From the NCBI GenBank assembly GCA_024683955.1, contig JAIKXS010000060.1, positions 1 to 40,614 of the forward strand: 40,614 bases of DNA, written 5' to 3'. Below, piece by piece: positions 29,899 through 38,389 of the stretch. The translations under genes and the position numbers were made by a program. How positions within the stretch are numbered: position 1 is the first letter of the stretch; each line of letters begins with the position of its first letter. The notes under the pieces are model-generated. The model was not told the DNA's origin. It was given only the letters and a program-made list of their open reading frames with translations, and searched no databases. The DNA comes from Desulfovibrio sp. (lineage in GTDB: Bacteria; Desulfobacterota; Desulfovibrionia; Desulfovibrionales; Desulfovibrionaceae).

Positions 29899-31119
29899 TT
29901 ATTCGTGGACCGTCGCATTCCGTTGCAGGATCCTGTCGCAAAAAAGGCTTACTCCACACACTGTTATGCTGATGCTAATGCTTAGAAAAACTGCCTGATA
30001 GCTAAATCCGGCATTAAGCAGTATCCCTCCGATGACAGGGGCGAGGAATCCGCTCAGATCAAAACCTGCCATCATGATGTTGGAATGGAGTGATTTCAGC
30101 TCAGGACTTGAACGATCGCAGACGATGGCGGCCAGCAGGGGGTACAGCAGACCGAGCCCCACGCCGTAGATGATGGAGAGCATGATGAGTGTATGTCCGT
30201 TGCAAAAAGCCATAAAGGCCGTGCAAAAGGCCAGGAGGGCCGAACAGAAAATAGTGACGGGATAGCACGGAAGCCTGTCGAAAAATGTATTGCCGAGCAA
30301 ACGGATCAGCATAATGGTTGAGGTGTAGGTCGTGAAAAAATAGGCCGGCTGGGCTCCGATGATCTGGCATAGCCCTTTCATGAAGAAAATGGCCCCGTTG
30401 GTCATGATACTGAAGGTGACGCAGGAAAGGTAGACGAGACCGAGCACGCGTGGATGAAGACTCTGAAGCATGAGAGCCGCGGATTTTTCCTCCTTTTTCG
30501 TGGACTCTTTTTTCATCGAGCCGTTGCTGAGGAGCGGAACGGTCAGAAGGGCCGGAATTCCGAGGACGGCTGTTGCTGCAAAGAGATTGACCTCATTGCC
30601 GAGCAAAATGATTAGCGATTCACCGACAGCGGGAATGACGGCGTACGGCAGAAGAAGTGTGAGAGAGAAGATGGCAAAGCCCCTTGCGCTTTGTCCCTTT
30701 GGAAGACTGTCAACGAGCAGGCTTACTGTTGCGCTGGAATAGACGGCTAGACACACGCCCTGGAAGCACCGCAGACAAAATATCTCCGTGACAGCGTATT
30801 CCTGATGAATGAAGGGATAGCAGAGAAGTGACAGACTTGCCAAAAGAATGCCGAGTACCATGGCCCTGAGCTTGCTGCGGCCGTAGAGGTGCCATGTTGC
30901 GAGGGGACGTGTCAGAAAGACCGCGGCCGCGAGCACGGCAAGAAGAACCCCTCGTGCCGAGGGTGCAATGGCAATGCCCGCCATCCATTGCTCCATGCAG
31001 TAGAATACCGCAATATAGCAGTTGCAGCAGGTTGCCTGAAAAAAGAGAATCCAAAAATCGAGGCTCAAAAGCGATGTCCGCTCTTGAGCCTTTTTGTGTA
31101 TGTCTGTCAGTTTGCTCAA
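29899..31119 (-). CDS. Major facilitator superfamily transporter
   Basis: A 406-residue polytopic protein with about twelve hydrophobic segments. MFS features are present: R-P-L at the end of the second helix (FLTRPLATWHLYGRSKLRAM, the loop 2-3 region), a charged central cytoplasmic loop (MKKESTKKEEKSAA) dividing two six-helix halves, and a second loop RLLGNTFFDRLP. Such transporters usually carry sugars, organic acids or drugs; substrate is unknown. The start is a TTG at 31119 overlapping the stop of the PEP-synthase-like gene by four bases (TTGA), with AAGG upstream, so translation should be coupled. The pairing suggests it moves a substrate or product of that enzyme. Confidence 0.9.
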   Translation of the reverse strand: MSKLTDIHKKAQERTSLLSLDFWILFFQATCCNCYIAVFYCMEQWMAGIAIAPSARGVLLAVLAAAVFLTRPLATWHLYGRSKLRAMVLGILLASLSLLCYPFIHQEYAVTEIFCLRCFQGVCLAVYSSATVSLLVDSLPKGQSARGFAIFSLTLLLPYAVIPAVGESLIILLGNEVNLFAATAVLGIPALLTVPLLSNGSMKKESTKKEEKSAALMLQSLHPRVLGLVYLSCVTFSIMTNGAIFFMKGLCQIIGAQPAYFFTTYTSTIMLIRLLGNTFFDRLPCYPVTIFCSALLAFCTAFMAFCNGHTLIMLSIIYGVGLGLLYPLLAAIVCDRSSPELKSLHSNIMMAGFDLSGFLAPVIGGILLNAGFSYQAVFLSISISITVCGVSLFCDRILQRNATVHE

Positions 31120-33686
31120 TGATATTTGCCTTCAAGAAAGTTTGCGGCAAAACGTTGCACACTTGCTTCGTCCACCATGAGCATGTCGAGCTGTCGTGTC
31201 ATAATAAGAAGGCGGCCCATGGAGACAAGTCGGTCTGAGGTCGTTTCCTTCGGATATTTCTGGAAGCGGCCCCGCAGACGTGTCCCCTCCGTGTCCACGG
31301 AAAAGCCGAGTTCCCGGAGGATGATGGCTATACAACGTATTCGCCGTATTCGCCGTTCACTACCTGCTGCACCTCCGGCGAATTCAAAACGGATATAGTT
31401 TTTGTTAACGGTATCCCCGCACCAGGTATCAAGGACAGCGTAGTGATAGCCGACTCGGGAGGAAAAGAGAAGATAGCGGTCGGATATTATGGCGTAACTG
31501 TGGTCGCCGAAACGTTCTCCTCCCTGATTGTTTGCGCCGATCATGGACTGACCCATGACCGAGAGAAATCCTTTCATATCAATTGGGCGGGGGCCCTTTG
31601 CCTGTACGGCCGGATCAAGCATGCCGTGAATCAGATTCTGCATGGGCACGCTTGCGATATTATTAATGGAGACGGAAGAAGGCGGATGATTCCCCGTCAG
31701 GCCTTTGCCTAGGTCAATGATATGGAGGTCGATGGGAAGCCGGCATGTGAGCTTCAGTGCCGCTTCATGACCGCTGCCCTGGGCCAGGTCATCGGATATC
31801 TGGAACATGGCAGTGTAGCTGAATTCGTGGATAAACCGCATGCAGTCGTGGATGGATGTGCAGTTTTGCGCGGCGAAAAACTCGGAGTTGGGATCGACGA
31901 GGTGGAGGGGGAGAATAAGAGGGGCTATACGCTTTAGCAGCAGCAGCGCCTGAGAATCAATGGTTGCTCTTTCCTTCTTGATGGCGAGGGCTGAAAGTTC
32001 GGGGATAACTCCGGAAAAAATGCGCCCTCCTATAGCGTCGACAGTGACTTCCAGACCGTCGGAAAGCTGTTCGCAGATGCCCGGCAGATTCATAATGCAG
32101 GGAACATTGAATTCGCGGCAGAGGATTGCCATATGTCCTGTCATGCTTCCTGTTTCCGCGACAATGGCCGCTGCGTTGCGCAGGGCAACCATGGCCATGG
32201 GAGAGGAGTGTTTAAGGAGCATGACGGCACCCTTGGTAAATTCCGTGCCGTCTTTTTCCGGATCAAAGTGCTGGATTTTTCCGAAACCTACACCTCTTGC
32301 TGCGGTATCGGCTCCGCTTGCGAGAGTTGGAACCCCGGTCAGATCGGGGACGTCTCTGTCCGCGAGGCGTGCATCGATTTGCAGCGGGCGTGTTTGGAGA
32401 ATGATGATCTGATTGTTTTCGTCAACGGCCCATTCCACGTCCTGAGGGTACTGATAGTGACGTTCAAGCGCGAGCACGGTCTCGCAAAGGTCTTTGAGGG
32501 CGTTATGGTCAAGCGAGGGGGTGTTAGCGTCTTCGCTGGGAACAGGAACACGCTTTGTTGCTACGTTGCCGTCCTTTACATCGAGAACAAGCTTCTCTGT
32601 TTTTGTGGCTATTTTTTCTTCCCGAATGCTTTTGTCCGTTCTTGACACAAGCCACGTATCGGGGGTTGCCGAGCCGTCGACAACAAGTTCCCCGAGCCCG
32701 AAGACTCCGTTGACGACAAGACAGTTGCTTGTCACGGTGAGGGGATGCATGGAGTAACAGACGCCGGCGGCTTTGGGAACGACCATTTCAAGGCAGCATA
32801 TACCCATGCCCTGAGCTTCAAGTCTGAATCCGTGGCTCGCCCGATAGGAGAGGGCACGCTCGGAGAAGAGGGAGGCGATAATGGCCTTGAACGCATCGAA
32901 GAGGGTTTCGCGCGTGACTCCAAGAACGCTTGCGTACTGACCGGCAAAGCTTTGAATGCCGTCCTCGGCGATGGCACTTGAACGAAGAGCACAGAGTACA
33001 TCTGTGCTCCGTCCGGCAAAGGTCGCGTCCCATTGCTTCAGGATGGCCCTGCGGACCTCTTCTGGTACTTCTGCATCAATGATGAGTTTTTGTACGGCTT
33101 TTGAGGCGTCACGGATGCTTTGCGGCAATTCCGGATCGACAGTGCGCAGAACGGCGTGGATTTTTTTAAAGAGGCCGTTTGTTCGGAGAAGATGAAGAAT
33201 GCCGGCCTGGATGGTAATGGCGAACCCTGTTGGAATACGAATGCCGAGAGCTTTGTGGATTTCCCCGAGGTTGGCATTTTTTCCTCCAACGGCGTAAGCG
33301 AGACTTGCGTCAACGTTTTCCAAGGGGAGAGTCAGTTCATGAATATCACCGAGCGTTTGCTCCGCTATTTCAGTTTCGATGCGCACAGCAAGCGCATGGA
33401 CGATCTTTGCGAGCTCGCTGTGAGTGTTATTGGTCAGTTCGTTGAGGCTCGCCGCCATGCGTTCGCACTCGACACATGCCTGCAACGCATCTTTTCGGAT
33501 CTGATTTGTGTCGGCGCTCCGTTCCCCGTCGAGCATTGCTTCCATTTCGGCAATCACTGTTGCCAGATTGGAATTGCATTGGAGAAGTTCTTTGAAAATC
33601 GCATACCGCCTGCGAAAAGTGGCTGATGCTTTTTCTTTGTCTATATTATTTTCCAGACCAAGAAAGGTGCGCAGCTTGTGCAACAT
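31116..33686 (-). CDS. PEP synthase-like protein lacking the PEP-binding barrel
   Basis: An 856-residue cytoplasmic protein. Residues ~1-115 are a helical extension. Residues ~120-445 match the ATP-grasp PEP/pyruvate-binding domain: VGGKNANLGEIHKALGIRIP, then ALRSSAIAEDGIQSFAGQYAS, PKAAGVCYSMHP, and DVEWAVDENNQIIILQTRPLQ. Residues ~480-575 are the swivelling phosphohistidine domain, with His518 in GSMTGHMAILCREFNVPCI. True PEP synthase and PPDK next have a C-terminal TIM barrel. Here the last ~280 residues contain none of its motifs and look like a different domain, so PEP synthesis itself is doubtful. It may phosphorylate another acceptor, as rifampicin phosphotransferase-type enzymes do. 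GAGGAG precedes the ATG. It overlaps the MFS gene by 4 nt. Confidence 0.85.
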   Translation of the reverse strand: MLHKLRTFLGLENNIDKEKASATFRRRYAIFKELLQCNSNLATVIAEMEAMLDGERSADTNQIRKDALQACVECERMAASLNELTNNTHSELAKIVHALAVRIETEIAEQTLGDIHELTLPLENVDASLAYAVGGKNANLGEIHKALGIRIPTGFAITIQAGILHLLRTNGLFKKIHAVLRTVDPELPQSIRDASKAVQKLIIDAEVPEEVRRAILKQWDATFAGRSTDVLCALRSSAIAEDGIQSFAGQYASVLGVTRETLFDAFKAIIASLFSERALSYRASHGFRLEAQGMGICCLEMVVPKAAGVCYSMHPLTVTSNCLVVNGVFGLGELVVDGSATPDTWLVSRTDKSIREEKIATKTEKLVLDVKDGNVATKRVPVPSEDANTPSLDHNALKDLCETVLALERHYQYPQDVEWAVDENNQIIILQTRPLQIDARLADRDVPDLTGVPTLASGADTAARGVGFGKIQHFDPEKDGTEFTKGAVMLLKHSSPMAMVALRNAAAIVAETGSMTGHMAILCREFNVPCIMNLPGICEQLSDGLEVTVDAIGGRIFSGVIPELSALAIKKERATIDSQALLLLKRIAPLILPLHLVDPNSEFFAAQNCTSIHDCMRFIHEFSYTAMFQISDDLAQGSGHEAALKLTCRLPIDLHIIDLGKGLTGNHPPSSVSINNIASVPMQNLIHGMLDPAVQAKGPRPIDMKGFLSVMGQSMIGANNQGGERFGDHSYAIISDRYLLFSSRVGYHYAVLDTWCGDTVNKNYIRFEFAGGAAGSERRIRRIRCIAIILRELGFSVDTEGTRLRGRFQKYPKETTSDRLVSMGRLLIMTRQLDMLMVDEASVQRFAANFLEGKYH

Positions 33687-34167
33687 GAAAGCTACTCCTC
33701 TTTATCTGAAGCAGAAGGATAACTTTTTTACCTCTTAGAAAGAGATGAATTTCAGTGATATTAGAGAATACAGACGCAATTTTTATTGTCCATTTTTACA
33801 AATCCAATGATCTTTCGTCTGTAAAAGTGGAAAAAACATTTTTAGTATTTTTTGGAATATCGATGGTAAAACGTAAAGGAAAAGAAATCTGTCAGAAAAG
33901 CTACTATCTCATTTTGCATAATTCCAGGATATGTTTGAAAAGAGCTTCTTTCCATGATTGCTTCGGCAACGGAAAAGTAAAAAGATACTCTCAAGCCGAA
34001 TCTGATCAACGTGTTTGTTTAACGGATCCTTTTTTAAATATTCGTTGATGCTGTATGCTTCATATCAGAATAAGATTGACGTCGGAGAAATTTCTATATG
34101 GTAGATGATATATGTTTGGAAGATTTTCAAAGATGATATCTGCCCATTCATCCGCAAAAGGCAAAAT
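33687..34167. other. AT-rich intergenic region, 481 nt, no convincing gene
   Basis: The stretch between the PEP-synthase-like gene and the sigma-54 activator gene is AT-rich. It has one open frame (33755-34048, plus strand) whose product looks random and has no good ribosome site. I found no -24/-12 promoter on the minus strand. A possible sigma-70 promoter is listed separately. A long leader or a small RNA could hide here, but nothing in the sequence shows one. Confidence 0.5.
33765..33792 (-). promoter_or_regulatory. Possible sigma-70 promoter of the PEP-synthase-like/MFS pair
   Basis: On the minus strand, TGGACA (33792-33787) and TATTCT (33770-33765) are 16 nt apart. They lie ~80-105 nt upstream of the start codon. 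The region is AT-rich, so chance matches are easy. Confidence 0.35.
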
Positions 34168-36663
34168 TTACATTTTGGCTTTTTTTTCTACCACGCCGTA
34201 GTAATATTTCATGCTTGATCCCCGGCCGTCACGGTGGAGAAGACCAAGATTGACCATCTGTTGAAGATCATACTGGGCAGTGCGCATTGAAATGGGTTCC
34301 GGCGTGATCTTCTGGTAGTCCTGACGAGTGATGCAGCCCTTTTCCTGAATCAGCTTAAGGCCAAGTTGTTGCCGGATATTTAGGGACGCGAGGATTTCCT
34401 GTGTTATGACGGGTTCCTTGGCGTCAGAGGTAAAAACCTGTGAAAGGTTCTTTTTCTGCTGCTCGTCCTGTGTATCTAGAATAATGTCCGACGCCTGAAG
34501 AAGGCCTCCCTTGGTGAAGGTAACTGCACGCGTGATAACATTTTTGAGCTCGCGGACATTGCCAGGCCAGCTGTAGTTCATGAGTTTGTCCATGGCCCCT
34601 TGGCTTATGGCGGGAAGATGCTTTTGCCCTTCGGTAGCTGCCATGTTCTCAATCTCCATGCTCATGAAATGGACGACAAGCGCTGGTATATCCTCTTTGC
34701 GTTCGCGTAGTGGCGGTGTTTGCAGGGATATAACGGCGAGTCGGTAGTAGAGATCGTTTCTGAATGTTCCCTCGATGCCGTCAGTGCGAAGGTCTGCATT
34801 TGTTGCGGCAATGATCCTTGTGTCAAAGGAAATTTCCTGATCGGAACCGAGAGGACGGATTGAGCGCGTGGAAAGAGCTCTCAAAAGGGCCTGCTGCACT
34901 TTCGGGGCCGCATTGCCTATTTCATCAAGGAGGAGTGTTCCTCCCTCTGCCGCAAGAAAGGCACCCTTGCGGGGCTGACGAGCTTCTGTGAAGGCTCCTT
35001 TCACGTGCCCGAAGAGTGTATCCATAAGTAGATTTTCGTCGAGAGCCCCACAGTTGATGGAGATGAACGGCTTGTCAGCCCTGCTGCTTGCATCATGAAT
35101 TGCGCGGCTCACAAGTTCCTTGCCCGTTCCTGTTTCTCCCTCAATCAGCACGTCAGCCTGAATGGGCGCAACTTTTTTAATTTGGTTACGAAGGAACGTG
35201 ATCGCCTGCGAAGAGCCTACAAGAGAATGGGCGTTGACCTCGCTTACAGGCGGAAGATCAAGATATGGCTGATTTTGCTTGCGGACGAATGATTCTGCTA
35301 TGTGGGATGCGTTTTCCGTTTTAGCCCTGTGAAGACGCTGTAGCAGGATATCCACATTTTCCCGTAGCATTTCTATTTCGTAGGGAAGTTGAGGTAAATC
35401 AAGGGCGTCCGTCGTCATGTTCCTATTGCGGGCCTGCAGTTGACTTGTGAGGAGATAGAGTTTCTTGGATGTTGACTTGCCCAAGAGGTAGAGGCTGATG
35501 CTGATAAGGATAATGGCAAGAAAGAAGAAGAAGATAAAAATGTCTAGCACGCGCGAGAACGCTTTTCCCGAGGTGAAAGCAATGCCGAGCGTTCCGACCC
35601 CTCCTATAACTTCCAGCCCTTTGTTGGGGGCCCCCTTAAAGCGTACGGGGGCAAAACTTATACATTCGGCATTATTTGCGCCACTCGTCCAGCTTCCTTC
35701 CTTTCTTGGAATAAGAATATGTCCTGATTCCCCGCGCTGGATGATCGTGATCATTTCCTGATAACTAGCGTAGTTTGGTTCTGGCCTGAAGGCTCCGGGA
35801 TAGCCGCGACGTCCCATGTCACCACGTATGCCCTGACGGACCAGGTCTGTTCTCAGCGGAATGCCTTCAAGTTCTTTAGGATCGTCTACATTTTCCGACT
35901 GAAAGAGAATCCAGCCATAGTAATCAAAAAACATGCAGAGGACTGGGTTCTTTTCGCTATCCTTGGGATCAATGGGATTTCTGAATATGCCAGATTTAGA
36001 GAGAATGTTCCGGAAAAGACGTAGATCAAGGGAGAGAAGCAGTATCCCCTGTACGCTCCCTTCCTTGGAAAAGACAGGGGTAGCGAGGCGAATGACGTGA
36101 AAGGTGATCTTGTTGAGCTTTTTCCCCTCTGGAACCATGGAGTAGGTGACTTCAACGGGAGGGCTTATCGTAACAGTGTCCGGTAAGAGATCTGCCTCAA
36201 CGACGTGAAAGGGTGAGTTCGGGGTATTTATGGCTATGCTTGTTTCGATCTCGCGAATTTCTCCCCCGTTGTTCACAAGAAGGTAACGGTTGAAGGCGTC
36301 GCGGCTTATGAACGCAATTTCACGGTAGGGGTAGCGCGAATTCTCCTGGCGAAATTTGAGTCGTGCAAGCATGCTTTGCTTGTCCACTGCCCCTGCAGCA
36401 AGAATCTGAAGCTGACTTCTCGCATCGGCCAGTATTTCATCAATGGAATGAGCCAGCGCTTCTGCGTGCATTTGCTCATTGCGCGCAATTGCGGTTGTAA
36501 CGATGTTTTTCACCTCATTACACGTAAATGCAAGAACGATGAATAACATCAATGATATCAGGGGGATACCGATAAAAAGCATCCGCCAGACAAGCCCCTT
36601 GTTAAGGAAAAAAAACGCAGTTTCCAGCATGTTCCCGGAAACTGGTGTCGTGAACAACCGCAT
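34168..36663 (-). CDS. Membrane-anchored sigma-54-dependent transcription activator
   Basis: An 831-residue one-component sensor and activator. One membrane segment at ~24-47 and another at ~372-395 enclose a ~320-residue periplasmic sensor region, probably dCache-like; HAMP-like residues follow. The AAA+ domain has Walker A GETGTGKE (~505), the sigma-54 loop GAFTEA at 556-561 (usual form GAFTGA), Walker B GGTLLLDEIG, and NVRELKNVI. The C-terminus is not a Fis-type helix-turn-helix. It ends with a winged-helix-like segment (CITRQDYQKIT, SMRTAQYDLQQMVNLGLL, GRGSSMKYYYG). The ATG at 36663 follows GAGGG; an upstream start at 36723 would add a 20-residue basic stretch. It is divergent from a gene set behind a -24/-12 promoter, its likely target. 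The ligand sensed is unknown. Confidence 0.92.
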   Translation of the reverse strand: MRLFTTPVSGNMLETAFFFLNKGLVWRMLFIGIPLISLMLFIVLAFTCNEVKNIVTTAIARNEQMHAEALAHSIDEILADARSQLQILAAGAVDKQSMLARLKFRQENSRYPYREIAFISRDAFNRYLLVNNGGEIREIETSIAINTPNSPFHVVEADLLPDTVTISPPVEVTYSMVPEGKKLNKITFHVIRLATPVFSKEGSVQGILLLSLDLRLFRNILSKSGIFRNPIDPKDSEKNPVLCMFFDYYGWILFQSENVDDPKELEGIPLRTDLVRQGIRGDMGRRGYPGAFRPEPNYASYQEMITIIQRGESGHILIPRKEGSWTSGANNAECISFAPVRFKGAPNKGLEVIGGVGTLGIAFTSGKAFSRVLDIFIFFFFLAIILISISLYLLGKSTSKKLYLLTSQLQARNRNMTTDALDLPQLPYEIEMLRENVDILLQRLHRAKTENASHIAESFVRKQNQPYLDLPPVSEVNAHSLVGSSQAITFLRNQIKKVAPIQADVLIEGETGTGKELVSRAIHDASSRADKPFISINCGALDENLLMDTLFGHVKGAFTEARQPRKGAFLAAEGGTLLLDEIGNAAPKVQQALLRALSTRSIRPLGSDQEISFDTRIIAATNADLRTDGIEGTFRNDLYYRLAVISLQTPPLRERKEDIPALVVHFMSMEIENMAATEGQKHLPAISQGAMDKLMNYSWPGNVRELKNVITRAVTFTKGGLLQASDIILDTQDEQQKKNLSQVFTSDAKEPVITQEILASLNIRQQLGLKLIQEKGCITRQDYQKITPEPISMRTAQYDLQQMVNLGLLHRDGRGSSMKYYYGVVEKKAKM

Positions 36664-36732
36664 ACAGCCCTCATCCCTAGAAATGTGTTTATTTTTCCTA
36701 ACATTTTGTTTTCTGAATTTCAACCGTGAAGA

Positions 36733-36743
36733 CCGAAAATCGG
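36733..36743. promoter_or_regulatory. Candidate activator site: CCGA-AAA-TCGG inverted repeat
   Basis: A perfect 4-bp inverted repeat around AAA is centred ~55 bp upstream of the -24 element and between the divergent activator and transporter genes. Short, so it could be chance. Confidence 0.25.
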
Positions 36744-36789
36744 CTTAGAAGGAGGCTTTTTAGGTTTTGCTCTTCATGCTTTGGAAAAA

Positions 36790-36806
36790 TTGGCACGAAC
36801 TCTGCA
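36790..36806 (+). promoter_or_regulatory. Sigma-54 (-24/-12) promoter of the exporter operon
   Basis: TTGGCACGAACTCTGCA has GG at 36792-36793 and GC at 36804-36805, exactly 10 nt between, as sigma-54 requires. The TTGGCACG half is a perfect -24 element. The -12 half is CTGCA rather than TTGCA. Transcription would start near 36817, leaving a ~170-nt leader before the first gene. The divergent gene encodes a sigma-54 activator. Confidence 0.85.
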
Positions 36807-36816
36807 GAAGGACTCT

Positions 36817-36837
36817 GTGCAAAAATACAAGTTGCAC
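36817..36837. repeat. GTGCAA-N9-TTGCAC inverted repeat at the predicted start site
   Basis: A perfect 6-bp inverted repeat with 9-bp spacing lies right at the predicted sigma-54 start point. Its position would suit a repressor or RNA hairpin better than an upstream activator site. Confidence 0.4.
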
Positions 36838-36988
36838 GGAATCAATACTGATAGTTGTGGTAATTTTGAGGATTTCGATGCCTTTTTAGCGTCTTAAATC
36901 CGTAAGACAAACCGCATCTAATTCTTAAGAATCCCTTGCATTCTAGAGGGTCAATGTTCATTGCTTTTCTCATACATAGGAGGAGCTC

Positions 36989-37294
36989 ATGAAGAGTATG
37001 CACAAGTTGTGGGTATGGCTTACCGGCTGCGCATTAAGCCTAGTTGTCTTTATGCCAACATTGGCGCTCGCAGCAAAGAAAAAAGGCGGAAATGTTGTTA
37101 TCGTCGCTGATACACGTGAATTAGGCGACGGTATCATGGCATGGTGGGCAAATCTATACAATGAAAGCCATCTGTATTTTGCCATTCTGACCATCATCAT
37201 TATTCCTGTTACAGGTTGTATTTTTGGTCTTTTGGCTGACCTTGTGATGAATCACATCGGTATTGACCTGAAACACCGTGAAATCAGCGAATAG
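36989..37294 (+). CDS. Small membrane protein at the head of the TauE operon
   Basis: A 101-residue protein. A signal peptide or first membrane segment (WVWLTGCALSLVVFMPTLALA) is followed by a soluble loop (KKKGGNVVIVADTRELGDGIMAWW). A second membrane segment follows (LYFAILTIIIIPVTGCIFGLLADLVM) and then a short charged tail. If the first segment is cleaved after ALA, the mature protein is anchored by one helix. AGGAGGAG precedes the ATG at 36989. It is the first gene after the sigma-54 promoter and lies 17 nt before the exporter gene, so it is probably an accessory subunit. I do not recognise a named family, though I recall a similar small gene in front of TauE genes in Desulfovibrio. Confidence 0.85.
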   Translation: MKSMHKLWVWLTGCALSLVVFMPTLALAAKKKGGNVVIVADTRELGDGIMAWWANLYNESHLYFAILTIIIIPVTGCIFGLLADLVMNHIGIDLKHREISE

Positions 37295-37311
37295 TTGGAA
37301 GGGAGGAACAT

Positions 37312-38370
37312 ATGGATTGGTTATATGTATTAATGCCCATCTCCGGCATTGAGATTTTCTGGCCCGGACTTATCATTCTCGGTCTTGGCGTTGGTATCAT
37401 CGGTGGTTTCTTCGGTATGGGCGGTGCGTGGATGGTGACGCCCGGTCTTAACATCCTTGGCTTCCCCATGGCCTTTGCCATCGGTACGGACGTTGCGCAC
37501 ATGGCTGGTAAATCCCTTATTTCCACCATGCGTCACGGTAAGTTCGGAAACGTTGACTACAAACTTGGCCTTACCATGCTTATCGGTACCATCGTGGGTG
37601 TGGAAATTGGCGCTCAGATGATCATGTGGCTTGAGCGCTTGGGTAAAGTCGATGCGGTTGTACGCTGGCTTTATGTTGTCCTTTTGATTGCCCTTGCGTG
37701 GATGGTCTTTTCCGATATCGCCATTCGTAAAAAGAAGGAACGTGAAGCAGCTGCGCGTGGTGAAACCCTTGACAAGAACGCGACAGGTATTGACTGGGCG
37801 AGCAAACTGCACGCCGTCAAGATTCCCCCGATGGTTACCTTCCATGCCGCAGGTATCACCTGTTCCGCGTGGCTTCCCATTCTCGTGAGCCTTGCCACAG
37901 GATGGCTTGCAGGTATCCTCGGCATCGGTGGCGGTCTTATCCGCATGCCCGCCCTTGTTTATCTTGTTGGTTGTCCCACTCACGTTGCCGTTGGTACGGA
38001 CCTTTTTGAAGTCGCCCTGTCCGGTCTTTACGGTGCCGCTTCCTATACATTCAAGGGTCGTACAGAACTTGTTGCAGCCCTGATCATGCTTGTTGGCGCT
38101 GCCGTTGGTGCCCAGATCGGTGCTGTCGCGACCAAGTACATCAGAGGCTACGGCATCCGTATTGCCTTTGGTGCTGCGGTTCTCGGCTGCCTGTGCTCCG
38201 TTGTGTTGAAGCTTATCCAGCCTTACTTCCCCAATTACGCCGGTTTCATTAACGGTTTGGCTACCGTCTTCGTTCTATCCTTCGTCACCATCATCTCTTT
38301 ATATATCGCTACGAAGATGGTCGAAGGCGCGAGAAAGGAACTTGCGGCGAAGAGACAAAACCAGGCTTAA
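37312..38370 (+). CDS. TauE/SafE-family (DUF81) anion exporter
   Basis: A 352-residue membrane protein with the internal repeat typical of TauE/SafE. The first half has GGFFGMGGAWMVTPGLNILG, AIGTDVAHMAGKS and GIVGVEIGAQ-like segments. The second has GILGIGGGLIRMPALVYLVG, AVGTDLFEVALSG and GAAVGAQIGA. Around eight membrane segments are separated by a long charged cytoplasmic loop (KKKEREAAARGETLDKNATG). It is longer than the common ~250-residue members. Family members export sulfite, sulfoacetate and other organosulfonates or small anions; the substrate here is not known. It is preceded by a small membrane protein and followed at 19 nt by a lipoprotein, all behind one sigma-54 promoter. Confidence 0.92.
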   Translation: MDWLYVLMPISGIEIFWPGLIILGLGVGIIGGFFGMGGAWMVTPGLNILGFPMAFAIGTDVAHMAGKSLISTMRHGKFGNVDYKLGLTMLIGTIVGVEIGAQMIMWLERLGKVDAVVRWLYVVLLIALAWMVFSDIAIRKKKEREAAARGETLDKNATGIDWASKLHAVKIPPMVTFHAAGITCSAWLPILVSLATGWLAGILGIGGGLIRMPALVYLVGCPTHVAVGTDLFEVALSGLYGAASYTFKGRTELVAALIMLVGAAVGAQIGAVATKYIRGYGIRIAFGAAVLGCLCSVVLKLIQPYFPNYAGFINGLATVFVLSFVTIISLYIATKMVEGARKELAAKRQNQA

Positions 38371-38389
38371 TATAAGGGAGGAGAGACAT

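Noticed and set aside
33755..34048. 97-codon frame in the AT-rich gap
   Set aside because: No good ribosome site, odd composition and no protein motifs; typical of chance frames in AT-rich DNA.
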